Assembly: GCA_027943245.1 (NCBI GenBank)
Contig: JANDJZ010001746.1
Location: 62,001-126,000, forward strand
Reading direction: 5' to 3'
DNA: 64,000 bases
DNA from: Acanthamoeba sp. SK_2022b
Taxonomy: Eukaryota > Discosea > Longamoebia > Acanthamoebidae
In this document: positions 21,059-33,005 of the stretch, piece after piece
How the letters are laid out: every line of letters begins with the position of its first letter
Position numbering within the stretch: position 1 is the stretch's first letter
Notes under the pieces: model-generated
Databases searched by the model: none
The model's input: only the letters and a program-made list of their open reading frames with translations
What the model was told of the DNA's origin: nothing
Position numbers and translations under genes: made by a program

Positions 21059-22063
21059 TTACTTGCGCAGGGTATCAGGCGACTTCATGTAGCGGAAGAA
21101 ATCGCTGTCCGGGCTCAGTACCAGCACGTCCTGGTTGTCCTTGAAGCTGGCTTCATAGGCACGCAGGCTGCGGATAAAGGCATAGAAGTCCGGATCCTGG
21201 CTGAACGCGTTGGCGAACAGCTTGGCCGCTTCGGCATCGCCTTCACCGCGGGTGATACGCGCCTGACGCTCGGCTTCCGCCAGGGTACGGGTCACTTCGT
21301 AGTCCGCGCTGGCGCGCAGCTTCTCGGCTTCTTCCTGGCCCTGCGAGCGCAGACGACGGGCTACCGCTTCACGCTCGGCGCGCATACGCTGGTAGATGGC
21401 GTCGGACACTTCCGCCGGCAGGTTGATCTGCTTGATACGCACGTCGATCACTTCGATGCCCAGCGCCGCCATGCTGTTCGGGTTCACCTGCGGCTGTTTG
21501 CCGGTGGTTTCCCGCTCAACGCGCGCCGCCGCAGAGGCGATAGCGTCATCGGCTTCGGTGGTCGCCACTTCTTCGCCGTCACCCACGGTGCCGGTGTTCA
21601 GCGCGTCACGCACGTCGGACATAAGCTTGCCGCGCGAGTCGGTCACGATGTCTTTCACGTCCAGGCGGCCGATTTCGGAACGCAGACGGTCGCTGAACTT
21701 ACGCTTCAGCAGCACTTCGGCCTGGGAGACGTCGCCGCCGCCGGTCGCCAGATAGTAACGGCTGAAGTCGCTGATGCGCCACTTCAGATAGGAGTCGACG
21801 ATCAGGTCTTTCTTCTCGCTGGTCACGAAACGATCGGCCTGGTTATCCATGGTCTGGATACGCGCATCCAGGTTCTTCACGGTCTCGATGAACGGGATCT
21901 TGAGGTGCAGACCCGGCGCATACACCAGCGGCTTGTTTTCGCCGTCGCGCAGAACCTTGCCGAAGCGCAGCACGATGCCGCGCTGGCCTTCCTGCACCAC
22001 GAACAGCGAAGCGTACAGCACCACCAGCACCGCGAGGACAATAACTACAAAAGACTTACGCAT
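21059..22063 (-). CDS. hflC: FtsH-protease modulator HflC
   Basis: 334 residues. One N-terminal membrane anchor (about 5-21, VVIVLAVLVVLYASLFVV) and a band-7/SPFH domain (about 22-200) followed by a coiled-coil (about 215-265). With HflK it builds the large periplasmic cage around FtsH and limits its access to membrane substrates. It starts 3 bases after the hflK stop, so the two are translationally coupled. Length matches E. coli. Confidence 0.98.
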   Translation of the reverse strand: MRKSFVVIVLAVLVVLYASLFVVQEGQRGIVLRFGKVLRDGENKPLVYAPGLHLKIPFIETVKNLDARIQTMDNQADRFVTSEKKDLIVDSYLKWRISDFSRYYLATGGGDVSQAEVLLKRKFSDRLRSEIGRLDVKDIVTDSRGKLMSDVRDALNTGTVGDGEEVATTEADDAIASAAARVERETTGKQPQVNPNSMAALGIEVIDVRIKQINLPAEVSDAIYQRMRAEREAVARRLRSQGQEEAEKLRASADYEVTRTLAEAERQARITRGEGDAEAAKLFANAFSQDPDFYAFIRSLRAYEASFKDNQDVLVLSPDSDFFRYMKSPDTLRK

Positions 22064-22066
22064 TGA

Positions 22067-23317
22067 TTACTCTCTCCCTACGCGAGTGGTGTCGTCACGC
22101 TGCGCATTCGCCCGGCGCTGATCCATAATCGAACCGCCGCTGGTACGCGGAGTGCTGCTGTTGGCAGCCGGCGCAGGATTCGGATTGAGGCGAATCAGGC
22201 TGGTATCCTTGTTGCCGCTCTCCGGCGCCGCGCCTTGACCGCGCAGCATCTGATCCAGCGGCAGCACCATCAGGTTGTTGCCTTTGTCGCTCACCAACAC
22301 CTTACGGGTATGGCCCAGCACTTTTTCCATGGTTTCGATATACAGACGCTCGCGGGTGATCTGCGGAGCGGACTTGTATTCCGGCAACAGCTTGGCAAAG
22401 CGCGCCACCTCACCCTGCGCTTCCAGGATGGTACGGTCTTTATAAGCCTTGGAATCTTCCAGCAGACGCTGCGCCTGGCCGTTCGCACGCGGCTGAACTT
22501 CGTTGGCGTAAGCTTCCGCCTCACGGATGTATTGCTGCTCGTTCTCACGCGCGGCGATCGCATCGTCGAACGACGCCTTCACCTCTTCCGGCGGACGCGC
22601 CGCCTGGAAGTTGACGTCCAGCAGCGTGATGCCCATGTTGTAAGGACGAATGGTCTCTTCCAGCATGCGCTGCGTATCGTTACGCACCACGGTACGGCCT
22701 TCGGTCAGGATGCGGTCCATCGAGTATTTGCCGATCACGCCGCGCAGGGCGCTGTCGGTCGCCTGGCTCAGGCTGTCGTCGGCATTGACGACGCTGAACA
22801 GGTACGCTTCCGGGTTGGTCACGCGGTACTGCACGTTCATTTCCACGCGCACCACGTTTTCATCGGAGGTCAGCATCACGCCGGACGCCGCCAGCTCGCG
22901 CACGGATTCCACGTTCACCGGACGCACGTCGTCGATGAAGGTCGGCTTCCAGTTCAGGCCCGGCTGCACCAGGTGGCTGAACTTGCCGAAACGCGTCACG
23001 ACGCCGCGCTCAGCTTCCTTGATGGTGTAGAAGCCGCTGGCGGCCCAGATCACCACCACGGCCACCGCCGCGATACCGATAATGCGGCCGCTGAAGCCCG
23101 GACCAGAGGTGCCGGTGCCGCCGCTATTGCTGTTGGAGCCTTTGCCCCCGCCAAAACCGCTCAATTTCTTGCTCAGTTTACGGAAGATATCGTCCAAATC
23201 AGGTGGCCCTTGATCACGACCGCCTTTGTTGTTACCGCCAGAGTTGCCGCCATTGTTATTGCTGCTCCCCCACGGGTCGCGGTCCTGTCCGTTATTACCG
23301 GGCTGATTCCACGCCAT
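22067..23317 (-). CDS. hflK: FtsH-protease modulator HflK
   Basis: 416 residues. A glycine/asparagine-rich cytoplasmic N-terminus (about 1-75), one membrane segment (about 80-98), SPFH domain (about 98-280), a helical region and a proline/serine-rich C-terminal tail. It partners HflC. It lies 68 bases downstream of hflX. The low-complexity N-terminus is typical of enterobacterial HflK. No anomalies. Confidence 0.98.
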   Translation of the reverse strand: MAWNQPGNNGQDRDPWGSSNNNGGNSGGNNKGGRDQGPPDLDDIFRKLSKKLSGFGGGKGSNSNSGGTGTSGPGFSGRIIGIAAVAVVVIWAASGFYTIKEAERGVVTRFGKFSHLVQPGLNWKPTFIDDVRPVNVESVRELAASGVMLTSDENVVRVEMNVQYRVTNPEAYLFSVVNADDSLSQATDSALRGVIGKYSMDRILTEGRTVVRNDTQRMLEETIRPYNMGITLLDVNFQAARPPEEVKASFDDAIAARENEQQYIREAEAYANEVQPRANGQAQRLLEDSKAYKDRTILEAQGEVARFAKLLPEYKSAPQITRERLYIETMEKVLGHTRKVLVSDKGNNLMVLPLDQMLRGQGAAPESGNKDTSLIRLNPNPAPAANSSTPRTSGGSIMDQRRANAQRDDTTRVGRE

Positions 23318-23385
23318 GTTTTAGCTCCATATTCTGTGATTGGGTACTTCAGGCTTTCGCGAAGCATAAATGTAACAGGATATGA

Positions 23386-24666
23386 TCATACGATAAAGTC
23401 AATCAGGTCCTGTTCTTGCTTGCAGAGACGACGCCATTCGACGATCGGCATTCGCACCACCACGCCAATGCTGCCGTCCTCTTCGTTCCACTCTTTTTCA
23501 ATCGCCTGAAGCTGGTAAAAACGGCTGCGAAGACGGCCTGCCCGTGGCGGTAAGCGCAATTCGTAATGCGCGATCTCCCCCGATAAGCGCTCCGTCAACG
23601 CCTGATACAGCAACGGAATACCCTCTCCGCTGGCGGCGGACAGCCACACCCGGATCGGCAGGTTTTCGTCGTTGCGGTCGATACGCGGCACAAAATCGTC
23701 CAGCATATCTATTTTGTTCATCACTAACAGTGTAGGGATTTCATCCGAGTCTATCTCCGCCAGCACGGTGTTCACCGCTTCGATGTTCTCATCGACGCGC
23801 GGATCTGCGGCATCGATGACGTGCAGCAGCAGAGATGCCTGGCGCGTTTCCTGCAGCGTCGCCTTGAAGGCGGCCACCAGATCGTGCGGCAGGTGCCGGA
23901 TAAAGCCTACGGTATCCGCCAACACGGTATCCCCCACGTCCGGCACGTCAATGCGCCGCAACGTAGGATCCAGGGTGGCAAATAGCTGGTCCGCCGCATA
24001 CACCTCGGCAGACGTTATTCGGTTAAACAGGGTGGATTTGCCGGCGTTGGTGTAGCCCACCAGCGATACGGTCGGCACATCGGCGCGGGTCCGCGCGCGT
24101 CGGCCTTGTTCACGCTGCTTTTCTACCCGCTCCAGGCGGCGCAGAATCAAGCTGATGCGATCGCGTAACAGTCGACGGTCGGTCTCAAGCTGGGTTTCCC
24201 CCGGCCCGCGCAGGCCAATCCCCCCTTTTTGCCGCTCCAGGTGCGTCCAGCCGCGTACCAGACGCGTGGCGATGTGACGCAACTGCGCCAGCTCCACCTG
24301 CAGCTTACCTTCATGGGTGCGGGCACGCTGAGCGAAGATGTCTAAAATCAGCCCGGTGCGATCGATCACCCGGCATTCGCACAGGCGCTCAAGGTTTCTT
24401 TCCTGCGCCGGGGAAAGGGAATGATCAAACAGGACAACAGACGCGCCGCTGGCTTTCACCGCATCTGCAATTTCTTCGGCCTTTCCTTCGCCGACAAAGT
24501 ACTTCGGATGCGGGGCTTTGCGGCTACCAGTCACCACTTGCAAAGCTTCGACACCGGCTGAGGAAACCAACGATTCGAACTCGTTGAGGTCTTCCGTATC
24601 TTTGTCTTGCGAGAAATAGATATGAACCAGTACGGCCTGCTCACCGGCTTCATAACGGTCAAACAA
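23386..24666 (-). CDS. hflX: Ribosome-rescue/splitting GTPase HflX
   Basis: 426 residues. HflX domain (about 1-190, with [12 protein letters not shown] at the junction) then the GTPase domain: G1 [10 protein letters not shown]3 [11 protein letters not shown]4 MNKIDM. In E. coli it splits ribosomes stalled by heat or antibiotics. The gene follows hfq by 98 bases in the conserved miaA-hfq-hflX-hflK-hflC order. Start at 24666 ([18 protein letters not shown]) gives the normal length. Confidence 0.98.
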   Translation of the reverse strand: MFDRYEAGEQAVLVHIYFSQDKDTEDLNEFESLVSSAGVEALQVVTGSRKAPHPKYFVGEGKAEEIADAVKASGASVVLFDHSLSPAQERNLERLCECRVIDRTGLILDIFAQRARTHEGKLQVELAQLRHIATRLVRGWTHLERQKGGIGLRGPGETQLETDRRLLRDRISLILRRLERVEKQREQGRRARTRADVPTVSLVGYTNAGKSTLFNRITSAEVYAADQLFATLDPTLRRIDVPDVGDTVLADTVGFIRHLPHDLVAAFKATLQETRQASLLLHVIDAADPRVDENIEAVNTVLAEIDSDEIPTLLVMNKIDMLDDFVPRIDRNDENLPIRVWLSAASGEGIPLLYQALTERLSGEIAHYELRLPPRAGRLRSRFYQLQAIEKEWNEEDGSIGVVVRMPIVEWRRLCKQEQDLIDFIV

Positions 24667-24764
24667 GCGTGCAACCTCTCAAACGGACACTCACCGTGAG
24701 TTTGGGGGACATAAACAGCCCGCGGCTGCTTATGCTCCCCGTCATGGTTGACTTGCAACGCGCT

Positions 24765-25085
<321 letters not shown>

Positions 25086-25187
25086 TTATTTGCTTGTTGT
25101 TTGTAACTAAGAACCTGTCGGCTCTAAAATAAACGACGTAAAAAATTTGCGCGCTGAATACTCAGCAATTGTACACAATCACCCAAC

Positions 25188-26129
25188 CTATGCACTAACA
25201 ACCTGTGTCACCGAGTCCAAAGCCTCTCCCGGCTTTTCACTGTCCAACCAATGGACCGACTCCCAACCCCGTAACCAGGTCATCTGGCGTTTAGCCAACT
25301 GACGTGTTGCGCAAATACCACGATAAACCATCTCATCGTAACTAATTTCACCAGACAAGTATGACCACATCTGGCGGTAACCGACACAGCGAATGGAGGG
25401 CAAGTCCGTATGCAAATCACCCCGTGCGAAAAGTGCACGCGCTTCCGTCTCAAAACCCGCCGCCAACATTTGATGGTACCGCAGCTCGATGCGTTGATGG
25501 ATCAACTCACGGCTGGTCGGCGCTATCGCAAATTGGTGAACTTGATACGGTAACGATTCACCCGAAATTTTAGTCAGTTCCGTTAAAGTTTTACCCGAAA
25601 TAAAAAAAACTTCCAGTGCTCTGGACAGTCTCTGCGGATCATTCGGATGAATTCTCAATGCCGCGACCGGATCGATCGCCTGTAACTGACGGTGCAACGC
25701 CTCCCAACCCTGCTCCGCCGCTTGCCGTTCGATGCGCTCGCGCACCGCGGGATCGGCGGACGGCAGCGGCGACAATCCTTCCAACAACGCCTTGAAATAC
25801 AACATGGTGCCGCCGACCAGCAGCGGAATGCGCCCGGCGGCGGTGATGTCGGCCATCTCCTTCAGCGCGTCGGCGCGAAACTCCGCGGCCGAGTAAGCTT
25901 CGGCGGGATCGCGAATATCGATCAGCCGATGCGGCGCCTGCGCCAATTCTTCAGCGCTCGGCTTGGCGGTGCCGATATCCATGCCGCGATAAATCAGCGC
26001 GGAATCGACGCTGATCAGTTCCACCGGCAGGCGTTCGCGCAGCGCGATCGCCAGCGCGGTCTTGCCCGAGGCGGTCGGCCCCATGATGAAAATAGCCGGG
26101 GGACGTGGTGTCATTTCAGTTTCAGTCAT
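25188..26129 (-). CDS. miaA: tRNA dimethylallyltransferase
   Basis: 313 residues from ATG 26129 ([14 protein letters not shown]); the frame is open to 26219 but that extension overlaps mutL deeply and has no family support. P-loop GPTASGKT near residue 17-24, [17 protein letters not shown] and the DIRDP region are visible. It adds the dimethylallyl group to A37 of tRNAs reading UNN codons. It overlaps the 3' end of mutL by 8 bases, so translation is probably coupled. Confidence 0.97.
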   Translation of the reverse strand: MTETEMTPRPPAIFIMGPTASGKTALAIALRERLPVELISVDSALIYRGMDIGTAKPSAEELAQAPHRLIDIRDPAEAYSAAEFRADALKEMADITAAGRIPLLVGGTMLYFKALLEGLSPLPSADPAVRERIERQAAEQGWEALHRQLQAIDPVAALRIHPNDPQRLSRALEVFFISGKTLTELTKISGESLPYQVHQFAIAPTSRELIHQRIELRYHQMLAAGFETEARALFARGDLHTDLPSIRCVGYRQMWSYLSGEISYDEMVYRGICATRQLAKRQMTWLRGWESVHWLDSEKPGEALDSVTQVVSA

Positions 26130-28005
26130 GCTTGAGGGCCGCCAGTGCGGCCTGTAAATCAACGGGTTGTAAAAATCCGCTCGGTGGCGATTTGACCAGC
26201 TGCGGGCAAAGTCGTTCAACGTCGGTCAGCAATTGTATCGCTTGCGAGGTGTTCCACTGTTCATGTTCGCTGCCAAGGCGGCGAGCGAGCCAGGTGGCCA
26301 GCACCGCGGGCGACATCTCCTGATGTTCGGCCAGATAGCCTAACAGTTCGGGTATCAGTTTTTGTAAATTTTGTTGGCGTAATGGTAAAGGCACTGCGCG
26401 CAGCGTCACACGGCCGTGATCCGCCTGCAGATCCAGCCCCATCATCGTCAGCAGCGCCTGATGCCGCGCGATGGCCGCCACTTCGCGCTTGTCCAACGTC
26501 AGCTTGACTGGGATCAGCAGCGGCTGCGGCCGCAGCCCTTCCGTCGGCGGGTTGAGCTGCGCCTGGCGCAGCCAGCGCTCGGCCACCGTCAGATTGAGCA
26601 ACGCCGGCTGCTGGCGCTGTTCAATCAACGCGTAGCACGGCGGGTGGATCATCAGCACCCGGCCAAAACTGTGCTGGCCGCTCGCCAACGGCGTTTCCGC
26701 TGCGGCTTTCGCCGGCGGGAACAGCGGCGGCTTGCTCGAAACTTCCGGCGCCGCATCGGCCTGCGGCTCGGCGGCGGGCTGCATCAGTTTACCGTACAGC
26801 TCGCCTTCGCGTTTCTGGTAACTGCCCGCCGTTTGCCAACCCGGCTGCGGTGCGCGCTCGCGGGCGACGCCGGCCGGTGGCGGCGTTTCGCGACGCGGCG
26901 CAGGCTGAGAAAAATGATTGCCGCCGGCGGCGACGCGGTTTTCCGGCTGCCAGACCGGCGCAGACGCTTCTTCAGGCGTTTCCGCCAGCGGCAGCGGCGG
27001 CGTCTGACCGGCCTGCTGCAGCACGGTGGTTACCGCCTGGTAGATAAAATCGTGCACCAGCCGCGCCTGATGGAAACGCACTTCGTGCTTGGCGGGATGA
27101 ACGTTGACGTCCACCTGGTGCGGATCGACCTCCAGATACAGCACGTAAGCGGGCTGCTGATCGTCTTTCAGCTGATCCTGATAGGCCTGACGAATGGCGT
27201 GGTTGATCAAGCGATCGCGCATCATGCGGCAGTTGACGTAGCAGTACTGCATTTCACCCAGCTGGCGCGCCCCGGCCGGATCCGCCACCCAGCCGCGGAT
27301 GCTCAGATCGCCGTGCTGCCAGTCGATGTTCAGCGCATGCTGCAAAAACGCCGGGCCGCAGATGCTGCCCAAACGGCGCTCGTGCTGGCTCTCTTCTTTC
27401 GCCGCCCGGTATTGGCGGATCAGTTTGCCGTTGTGGCTGAGGTTGATCGCCACATCGAAACGCGCCAGCGCGATGCGCCGCACCACTTCGTCGATATGGC
27501 CGAATTCGGTTTTCTCGGTGCGCATGAACTTGCGGCGCGCCGGGGTGTTGTAAAACAGATCCAGCACTTCCAGCGTGCTGCCGACCGGGTGCGCGGCGGG
27601 TTTGACCGTCACCGCCTGCTCGCGCCCTTCGGCATAGGCTTGCCACGCCTCGCTCTGCTCGGCGGTGCGCGACGTCAGGGTCAAACGGGAAACCGAGCTG
27701 ATACTGGCCAGCGCTTCGCCGCGAAAACCGAGGCTGACGATCGCCTCCAGGTCGTCGAGCGTGCTGATTTTACTGGTGGCGTGCCGCGCCAGCGCCAGCG
27801 CCAGATCGTCCTTGCCGATGCCGCAGCCGTTGTCGCGAATGCGGATCAGCTTGGCGCCGCCGCGTTCAATATCGATATCGATGCGCGTCGCGCCGGCGTC
27901 CAGGCTGTTTTCCACCAGCTCCTTGACGACCGACGCGGGGCGTTCAACCACCTCTCCGGCGGCGATCTGGTTGGCGAGCTGTGGCGGTAACACCTGGATA
28001 GGCAT
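26122..28005 (-). CDS. mutL: DNA mismatch repair protein MutL
   Basis: 627 residues. The GHKL ATPase domain (about 1-330) shows [20 protein letters not shown] and [15 protein letters not shown] proline/alanine-rich linker follows (about 335-440) and the C-terminal dimerisation domain ends the protein. It couples MutS recognition to MutH incision and UvrD loading. No DQHA(X)2E(X)4E endonuclease motif is expected or seen, as in other dam/mutH organisms. It is 22 bases downstream of amiB. Confidence 0.98.
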   Translation of the reverse strand: MPIQVLPPQLANQIAAGEVVERPASVVKELVENSLDAGATRIDIDIERGGAKLIRIRDNGCGIGKDDLALALARHATSKISTLDDLEAIVSLGFRGEALASISSVSRLTLTSRTAEQSEAWQAYAEGREQAVTVKPAAHPVGSTLEVLDLFYNTPARRKFMRTEKTEFGHIDEVVRRIALARFDVAINLSHNGKLIRQYRAAKEESQHERRLGSICGPAFLQHALNIDWQHGDLSIRGWVADPAGARQLGEMQYCYVNCRMMRDRLINHAIRQAYQDQLKDDQQPAYVLYLEVDPHQVDVNVHPAKHEVRFHQARLVHDFIYQAVTTVLQQAGQTPPLPLAETPEEASAPVWQPENRVAAGGNHFSQPAPRRETPPPAGVARERAPQPGWQTAGSYQKREGELYGKLMQPAAEPQADAAPEVSSKPPLFPPAKAAAETPLASGQHSFGRVLMIHPPCYALIEQRQQPALLNLTVAERWLRQAQLNPPTEGLRPQPLLIPVKLTLDKREVAAIARHQALLTMMGLDLQADHGRVTLRAVPLPLRQQNLQKLIPELLGYLAEHQEMSPAVLATWLARRLGSEHEQWNTSQAIQLLTDVERLCPQLVKSPPSGFLQPVDLQAALAALKHD

Positions 28006-28027
28006 GCTGACTCCTGTAGCGATGGCG

Positions 28028-29824
28028 CTAGGCCTGCGGAATGGTCAGCGTCCGATCCAGCGGCGCGACGTCCGACTTCAGATTATTGACCCGTTTCAGA
28101 TCGCCGACGCTGACCCCGTAGCGAGAAGCGATGGAGGAGAGCGTATCCCCGCGGGCCACTTTATGTTTAGACGGCTTCTTGGCCGGCGTTTTCGCCTTGG
28201 CGACGGTAGTGACGGCGGCGGTTTTCCCCGCCGGCACCTTCAGGCGTTGCCCCACCCACACGCCGTCTTTTTTCAGTTTGTTCATATCCCGCAGCGCCGC
28301 CATGGTGGTGCCGTAGCTGTCGGCGATGCCGGACAGCGTTTCCGCCCGCTTCACCACGTGGATCTGGGTCTTGCCGCTTACGCTGCGGCTCGCGCCGGCC
28401 GAGCTAACGATAGGCTCAGGCTGGCGCACGTCTGGTGTTGAGGTGTTAACCGCCGCTGCGACGTCCAGCGGTCGGTTTTCCACCTTTGGGTCGGCTTGCA
28501 GCGGATGCGCCAGGAAGTAGCTGCGCAGGCCGTTATGAATGGCCTTGGCAATCTTCTCCTGATACGCGCTACTGCCCAGCAGCCGCTCCTCCGTGCTATT
28601 ACTGATAAATCCGGTTTCCACCAGCAGCGAGGGAATATCCGGTGAGCGCAGCACGCCCAGGCTGGCATGTTCCGGCCGGCGTTTGTGCAGCGATCCGACG
28701 CTCTGCAGCTGCTGCAGCACTTTCACCGCCACGTCATACCCGACGCGCTGCGAGTGGCCGAACTGCAGATCCAGCACCGCCTGGCTCAGGTAAGGGTCTG
28801 CCTGGCTGTTGGCCAGCAGATCGCCGGCGCCGCCGAGCAGTTCGGATTGCTTCTCATGCTGTTCGAGCCAGCCGGCCATTTCGCTGTTGGCGCGGCGATT
28901 GGACAGCACCCAGACGGAGGCCCCGCTGGCGCTGCGGTTTGGCGCGGCGTCGGCGTGGATGGAGACCAGCACGTTGGCGCCCTGTTTGCGCGCAACGTCG
29001 GAGCGCCCCATCACCGAGATGAAGTAGTCGCCGGTACGCGTCAGTACCGGTTTGAACTGCGGATCGGCGTCCAGCATCGCCTGCAGGCGGCGCGCAATGG
29101 CGATGGTGACATTCTTTTCTTTCAGCCCGCTCGGGCCAATGGCGCCCGGATCCTGGCCGCCGTGGCCGGCGTCGATCGCCACCACCACCCGATCGCCGGA
29201 ACCGGCGGAAACGCGGCTGCTGCGCGGCGTGACTTCGGTGGCGGTGCCTGCGACGACGGTCTGTTTATTGGTAAAGGGATTCGATCCCGTCGGCGCTTTG
29301 CGCAGCGGCGGCTCCGGCGCTTCACGCACCGCGACCGGCGCCTGACGCGGCGGTGGGTTGACCGCAACCGGCGCAGGCGTTTGCACCGGTGCCTTGCGCG
29401 CCACCGTATTGGCACTGCCTTCGGCCGTAATGGTGAACACCACGGTATGCACGCTGCCGTTCTGGCGGGTGGCGACGCGGGTTTTGGCGCGCTGGGTCAG
29501 ATCAAACACCAGGCGCACGCTCTGAGCGTCTTTCGGCGCGCTGGAGCGAATGCTTTTCACCAGGTTTTGGCCGCTGAAATTGAGCGGCAGACCGCCGACC
29601 TTGCCCTTCTGGTTAACGTCCAGCACCACGCGATCCGGGCCGTGCAGCGGGAAAAACGCGTAGTCCGGCGGGCCATTGAAGCTCACCGACACCGTCGCTT
29701 CACGCTGGGCGTTGGACACTTTGATATCGGACAGCGAAGACGCCGCCAGCGCGTTCAGCGCGCCGAGTGGCCCCAGCACGGCGATCAGCATGATGACCGC
29801 AAATTTTTTCAACACGTGCGTCAT
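28028..29824 (-). CDS. amiB: N-acetylmuramoyl-L-alanine amidase AmiB with two LysM domains
   Basis: 598 residues from 29824 ([10 protein letters not shown]); the frame is open further upstream to 29848. Signal peptide (about 1-28), AMIN domain (about 30-125), linker, zinc amidase domain (about 190-420, with [23 protein letters not shown] and [10 protein letters not shown]), then two LysM repeats (about 475-520 and 550-595). It splits septal peptidoglycan for daughter-cell separation, activated by EnvC in E. coli. E. coli AmiB is about 445 residues with one LysM, so this copy is longer with an extra repeat. Confidence 0.96.
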   Translation of the reverse strand: MTHVLKKFAVIMLIAVLGPLGALNALAASSLSDIKVSNAQREATVSVSFNGPPDYAFFPLHGPDRVVLDVNQKGKVGGLPLNFSGQNLVKSIRSSAPKDAQSVRLVFDLTQRAKTRVATRQNGSVHTVVFTITAEGSANTVARKAPVQTPAPVAVNPPPRQAPVAVREAPEPPLRKAPTGSNPFTNKQTVVAGTATEVTPRSSRVSAGSGDRVVVAIDAGHGGQDPGAIGPSGLKEKNVTIAIARRLQAMLDADPQFKPVLTRTGDYFISVMGRSDVARKQGANVLVSIHADAAPNRSASGASVWVLSNRRANSEMAGWLEQHEKQSELLGGAGDLLANSQADPYLSQAVLDLQFGHSQRVGYDVAVKVLQQLQSVGSLHKRRPEHASLGVLRSPDIPSLLVETGFISNSTEERLLGSSAYQEKIAKAIHNGLRSYFLAHPLQADPKVENRPLDVAAAVNTSTPDVRQPEPIVSSAGASRSVSGKTQIHVVKRAETLSGIADSYGTTMAALRDMNKLKKDGVWVGQRLKVPAGKTAAVTTVAKAKTPAKKPSKHKVARGDTLSSIASRYGVSVGDLKRVNNLKSDVAPLDRTLTIPQA

Positions 29825-29831
29825 TGCGGCA

Positions 29832-30302
29832 TCATCCCTGTGATCCATGAATGCGGTCTAACAGCTGGCTGCCGTAAGTGGAAATCGCCTCGATCTTCGC
29901 CTCTCGCCCCTCGCCCTGATAGCAAAGATGCAGCGCCAGATCCGGCTCCGGCAGCACGCCGGTGCCCTGTTGCGGCCATTCGACCAGGCAGATGGCGTCT
30001 TGCGCGAAGTAATCGCGAATGCCCATGAATTCAAGCTCTTCAGGATCGGCCAGGCGATACAGATCGAAGTGATACACCGCCAGCGGCTGCAAGGCATAGG
30101 GTTCCACCAGCGTGTAGGTCGGGCTTTTGACGTTGCCCTGATGCCCTAACGCCTGCAGGAAACCACGGCTGAAGGTGGTTTTACCGGCGCCTAGGTCGCC
30201 GTAGAGATAGATGACGCTGGCGCGATCGCAGGCCTTGGCCAAAGTGGTGCCCAAAGCGACAGTCGCTGCCTCGTCCGGCAGAGGTAAAACGAGTTCTTTC
30301 AT
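29832..30302 (-). CDS. tsaE: tRNA threonylcarbamoyladenosine biosynthesis ATPase TsaE
   Basis: 156 residues. Walker A motif [14 protein letters not shown] near residue 34-47 and the conserved [10 protein letters not shown] and HFDLYRL segments. Works with TsaB and TsaD to add threonylcarbamoyl to A37 of ANN-reading tRNAs. It precedes amiB by 7 bases and follows nnr by 10, so the three are likely one transcript. Normal length (E. coli 153). Confidence 0.97.
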   Translation of the reverse strand: MKELVLPLPDEAATVALGTTLAKACDRASVIYLYGDLGAGKTTFSRGFLQALGHQGNVKSPTYTLVEPYALQPLAVYHFDLYRLADPEELEFMGIRDYFAQDAICLVEWPQQGTGVLPEPDLALHLCYQGEGREAKIEAISTYGSQLLDRIHGSQG

Positions 30303-30312
30303 TCGATAAAGT

Positions 30313-31827
30313 CTATTTTGCCCACTCAGGGTTAACGAAATGAAGGATGTCCGGCAGTAAATCGGTCGCCAACATGCCTCTTGTTCCTTGTCTTTCCGCT
30401 ACGCGATCGCCGGCCGCGCCGTGTACGACGCAGCCCGCACAGGCGGCATCATACAGCGGGAGCTTTTGCGCCAGCAAACCGCCGATGATGCCCGACAGCA
30501 CATCGCCCATGCCGCCGGAGGCCATGCCGGCGTTGCCGACGTCGGCGATCGCCATCTGCCCCTGCTCATCGGCGATCAGCGTGCCGGCGCCTTTCAGCAC
30601 CGCCACGCCGCCGTAGCGCGCCGTCAGCTTGCGCACGGCAAGTAAGCGATCACTCTCGATGTCGGCAGTGCTGCAGCTCAACAGCCGCGCCGCCTCTCCA
30701 GGATGCGGAGTCATCACGCGATTCTGCCGTTTCTCGGGATTTAATGCCAGCAAGTTCAGCGCATCGGCGTCCCACAAGGCCGGTTTATCGCTGGTTTGCA
30801 GCACGTTCAAGGCGTTTTTGCCCCATTCAGCCTGGCCCAGCCCCGGGCCAATCACCAGCACATCCGCCCATTGCATCGCCTGCCGCAGCGTCGCCTCGTC
30901 CAGCGCCTGCGCCATCAACTCCGGCCGGGCCGCCAGCAGCGGTGCGACGTGTTCAATGTGAGTAAGCACTCGCACCAATCCCGCCCCGCTGCGCAGCGCC
31001 GCTTCCGCCGCCATGCGAATGGCGCCGCCGAATCCGCGGTCACCGCCCACCAACAGCAGGCGGCCATGCTCGCCCTTATGGGCGCAGGGGCGGCGCGGAT
31101 GCAGCCAGCGCGGCAACGCCTCGGCGGTAAGCCGCTGAATCTGTTCCGGTTGCTTCGCCAGCCAACCCGATAAGCCTAGCGCATTCTGATGAAGTTGCCC
31201 GACCCAGTCACGCGCCTGGCCGGTCAGCAATCCCGGTTTGAGGCCGATGAACGTGACGGTGTGCGCGGCACGCACGACCGCGCCCGGCACCGCGCCGCTT
31301 TCCGCCAGCAGGCCGGACGGGATATCGAGCGCGACCACCGGCGCCGAATGGCGGTTGGCGGCCTCGATCAGCGCGTCGTAAGGCGCACGCGGCGCGCTGC
31401 CAAGGCCAGTGCCTAACAGGCCGTCGATAATGAGAGAGACAGACGCCGGCCAGCGGCTGTTCGCCGGCAGAATATCACCGCCGGCGGCCAGCCAGGCCTG
31501 ACGGGCCGCTGCGGCTTCCGGTGGCAAAGGCCGTGCGCCTTCGCAGGCGATCAACGTCACCTGCAGGCCCGCCGCCTTCGCCAGGCGCGCCACCACATAG
31601 CCGTCGCCGCCGTTGTTGCCGTGGCCGCACAGCACCAGCCAGTGGTCGCGGGAGGGGTACGCGTTGCGCGCCAATGCGTAGGCCGCCTGACCGGCGCGCT
31701 GCATCAAATCGTAAAGAGAAATACCGAGCGAGGCCGCCGCCGCGGGTTCCGAGCGACGGATCCAATCCGCAGGCCAGACAGAGTGTGGTAAACTGTCAGC
31801 GTATGCTTTTTCACTGTGGCCCGTCAT
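30313..31827 (-). CDS. nnr: Bifunctional NAD(P)H-hydrate repair enzyme
   Basis: 504 residues. N-terminal epimerase domain (about 20-220, with [19 protein letters not shown]) and C-terminal ADP-dependent dehydratase domain (about 225-495, with [22 protein letters not shown] and [19 protein letters not shown]). It repairs damaged hydrated NADH and NADPH. Its ATG overlaps the ATG of the divergent queG gene (CATG at 31825-31828), so each promoter must lie inside the other gene or further back. Confidence 0.97.
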   Translation of the reverse strand: MTGHSEKAYADSLPHSVWPADWIRRSEPAAAASLGISLYDLMQRAGQAAYALARNAYPSRDHWLVLCGHGNNGGDGYVVARLAKAAGLQVTLIACEGARPLPPEAAAARQAWLAAGGDILPANSRWPASVSLIIDGLLGTGLGSAPRAPYDALIEAANRHSAPVVALDIPSGLLAESGAVPGAVVRAAHTVTFIGLKPGLLTGQARDWVGQLHQNALGLSGWLAKQPEQIQRLTAEALPRWLHPRRPCAHKGEHGRLLLVGGDRGFGGAIRMAAEAALRSGAGLVRVLTHIEHVAPLLAARPELMAQALDEATLRQAMQWADVLVIGPGLGQAEWGKNALNVLQTSDKPALWDADALNLLALNPEKRQNRVMTPHPGEAARLLSCSTADIESDRLLAVRKLTARYGGVAVLKGAGTLIADEQGQMAIADVGNAGMASGGMGDVLSGIIGGLLAQKLPLYDAACAGCVVHGAAGDRVAERQGTRGMLATDLLPDILHFVNPEWAK

Positions 31828-32965
31828 GACGCACCCCCTCGATCTCCATCAACTCGCCCAACATATCAAGCAATGGGGGCAATCGCTAGGATTCCAACAG
31901 GTTGGCATCTGCGATACCGACCTGAGCCTCGAAGAGCCGAAGCTGCAGGCCTGGCTCGACAAGCAGTACCACGGCGAGATGGAATGGATGGCGCGCCACG
32001 GCATGCTGCGCGCGCGCCCTCACGAACTGTTGCCGGGCACGCTGCGGGTGATCAGCGTACGCATGAACTACCTGCCGGCCAAGGCGGCGTTTGCCAGCAC
32101 CTTGCAAAATCCGCAGTTGGGTTACGTCAGCCGCTACGCGCTGGGGCGCGACTATCACAAACTGTTGCGCCAGCGCCTGAAAAAGCTGGGCGATCAGATC
32201 CAGGCCTACTGCGGCGAGTTGAATTTCCGCCCCTTTGTCGATTCCGCGCCGGTGATGGAACGCGCGCTGGCCGCCAAGGCGGGCATCGGCTGGGTTGGTA
32301 AACACTCACTAATTCTCAACCGCGAAGCCGGGTCGTGGTTTTTCCTCGGCGAGCTGCTGATCGACCTGCCGCTGCCGGTGGATAAGCCGCAGGAAGAGCA
32401 GTGCGGCCGCTGCGTCGCCTGCATCACCACCTGCCCGACCGGCGCCATCGTCGCCCCCTATACCGTAGACGCCCGGCGCTGCATCTCCTACCTGACCATC
32501 GAGCTGGAAGGCGCGATCCCGGAGGAATTCCGGCCGCTGCTCGGCAACCGCATCTACGGCTGCGACGACTGCCAGCTGATCTGCCCGTGGAACCGCTTTT
32601 CGCAGCTCACCGACGAAGACGACTTCAGCCCACGCGCCGCGCTGCATGCACCGCAGCTGATCGATCTGTTCAACTGGACGGAAGAAAAATTTCTGCGCAT
32701 CACCGAAGGCTCAGCAATACGCCGCATCGGCCACCTGCGCTGGCTGCGCAATATCGCCGTGGCGCTGGGCAATGCGCCCTACGAGGACGGCATTGTGCTC
32801 GCGCTGCGCACGCGCCTGGGCCAGGACGCCATGCTGGACGAACATATCCACTGGGCGCTGGCGCAACAGCTTGCCCGCCGCGAGGCGCAGGGCATCGAGG
32901 TGCAGACGGCGCAGAAAAAACGGCTGATACGGGCTGTGGAAAAAGGTTTGCCGAGGGACGCCTGA
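31826..32965 (+). CDS. queG: Epoxyqueuosine reductase QueG
   Basis: 379 residues. Cobalamin-binding N-terminal part and two four-iron-four-sulfur clusters: CGRCVACITTCPTGAI near residue 192-207 and CDDCQLICPWN near 248-258. It makes the final reduction to queuosine at position 34 of tRNAs reading NAY codons. The start at 31826 matches the E. coli protein length (379). The region downstream up to orn is a 500-base non-coding block with DnaA boxes. Confidence 0.97.
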   Translation: MTHPLDLHQLAQHIKQWGQSLGFQQVGICDTDLSLEEPKLQAWLDKQYHGEMEWMARHGMLRARPHELLPGTLRVISVRMNYLPAKAAFASTLQNPQLGYVSRYALGRDYHKLLRQRLKKLGDQIQAYCGELNFRPFVDSAPVMERALAAKAGIGWVGKHSLILNREAGSWFFLGELLIDLPLPVDKPQEEQCGRCVACITTCPTGAIVAPYTVDARRCISYLTIELEGAIPEEFRPLLGNRIYGCDDCQLICPWNRFSQLTDEDDFSPRAALHAPQLIDLFNWTEEKFLRITEGSAIRRIGHLRWLRNIAVALGNAPYEDGIVLALRTRLGQDAMLDEHIHWALAQQLARREAQGIEVQTAQKKRLIRAVEKGLPRDA

Positions 32966-33005
32966 CGGCGTGCGCCGCGCGGCTATTTCACCGGATGTCT
33001 CACTC

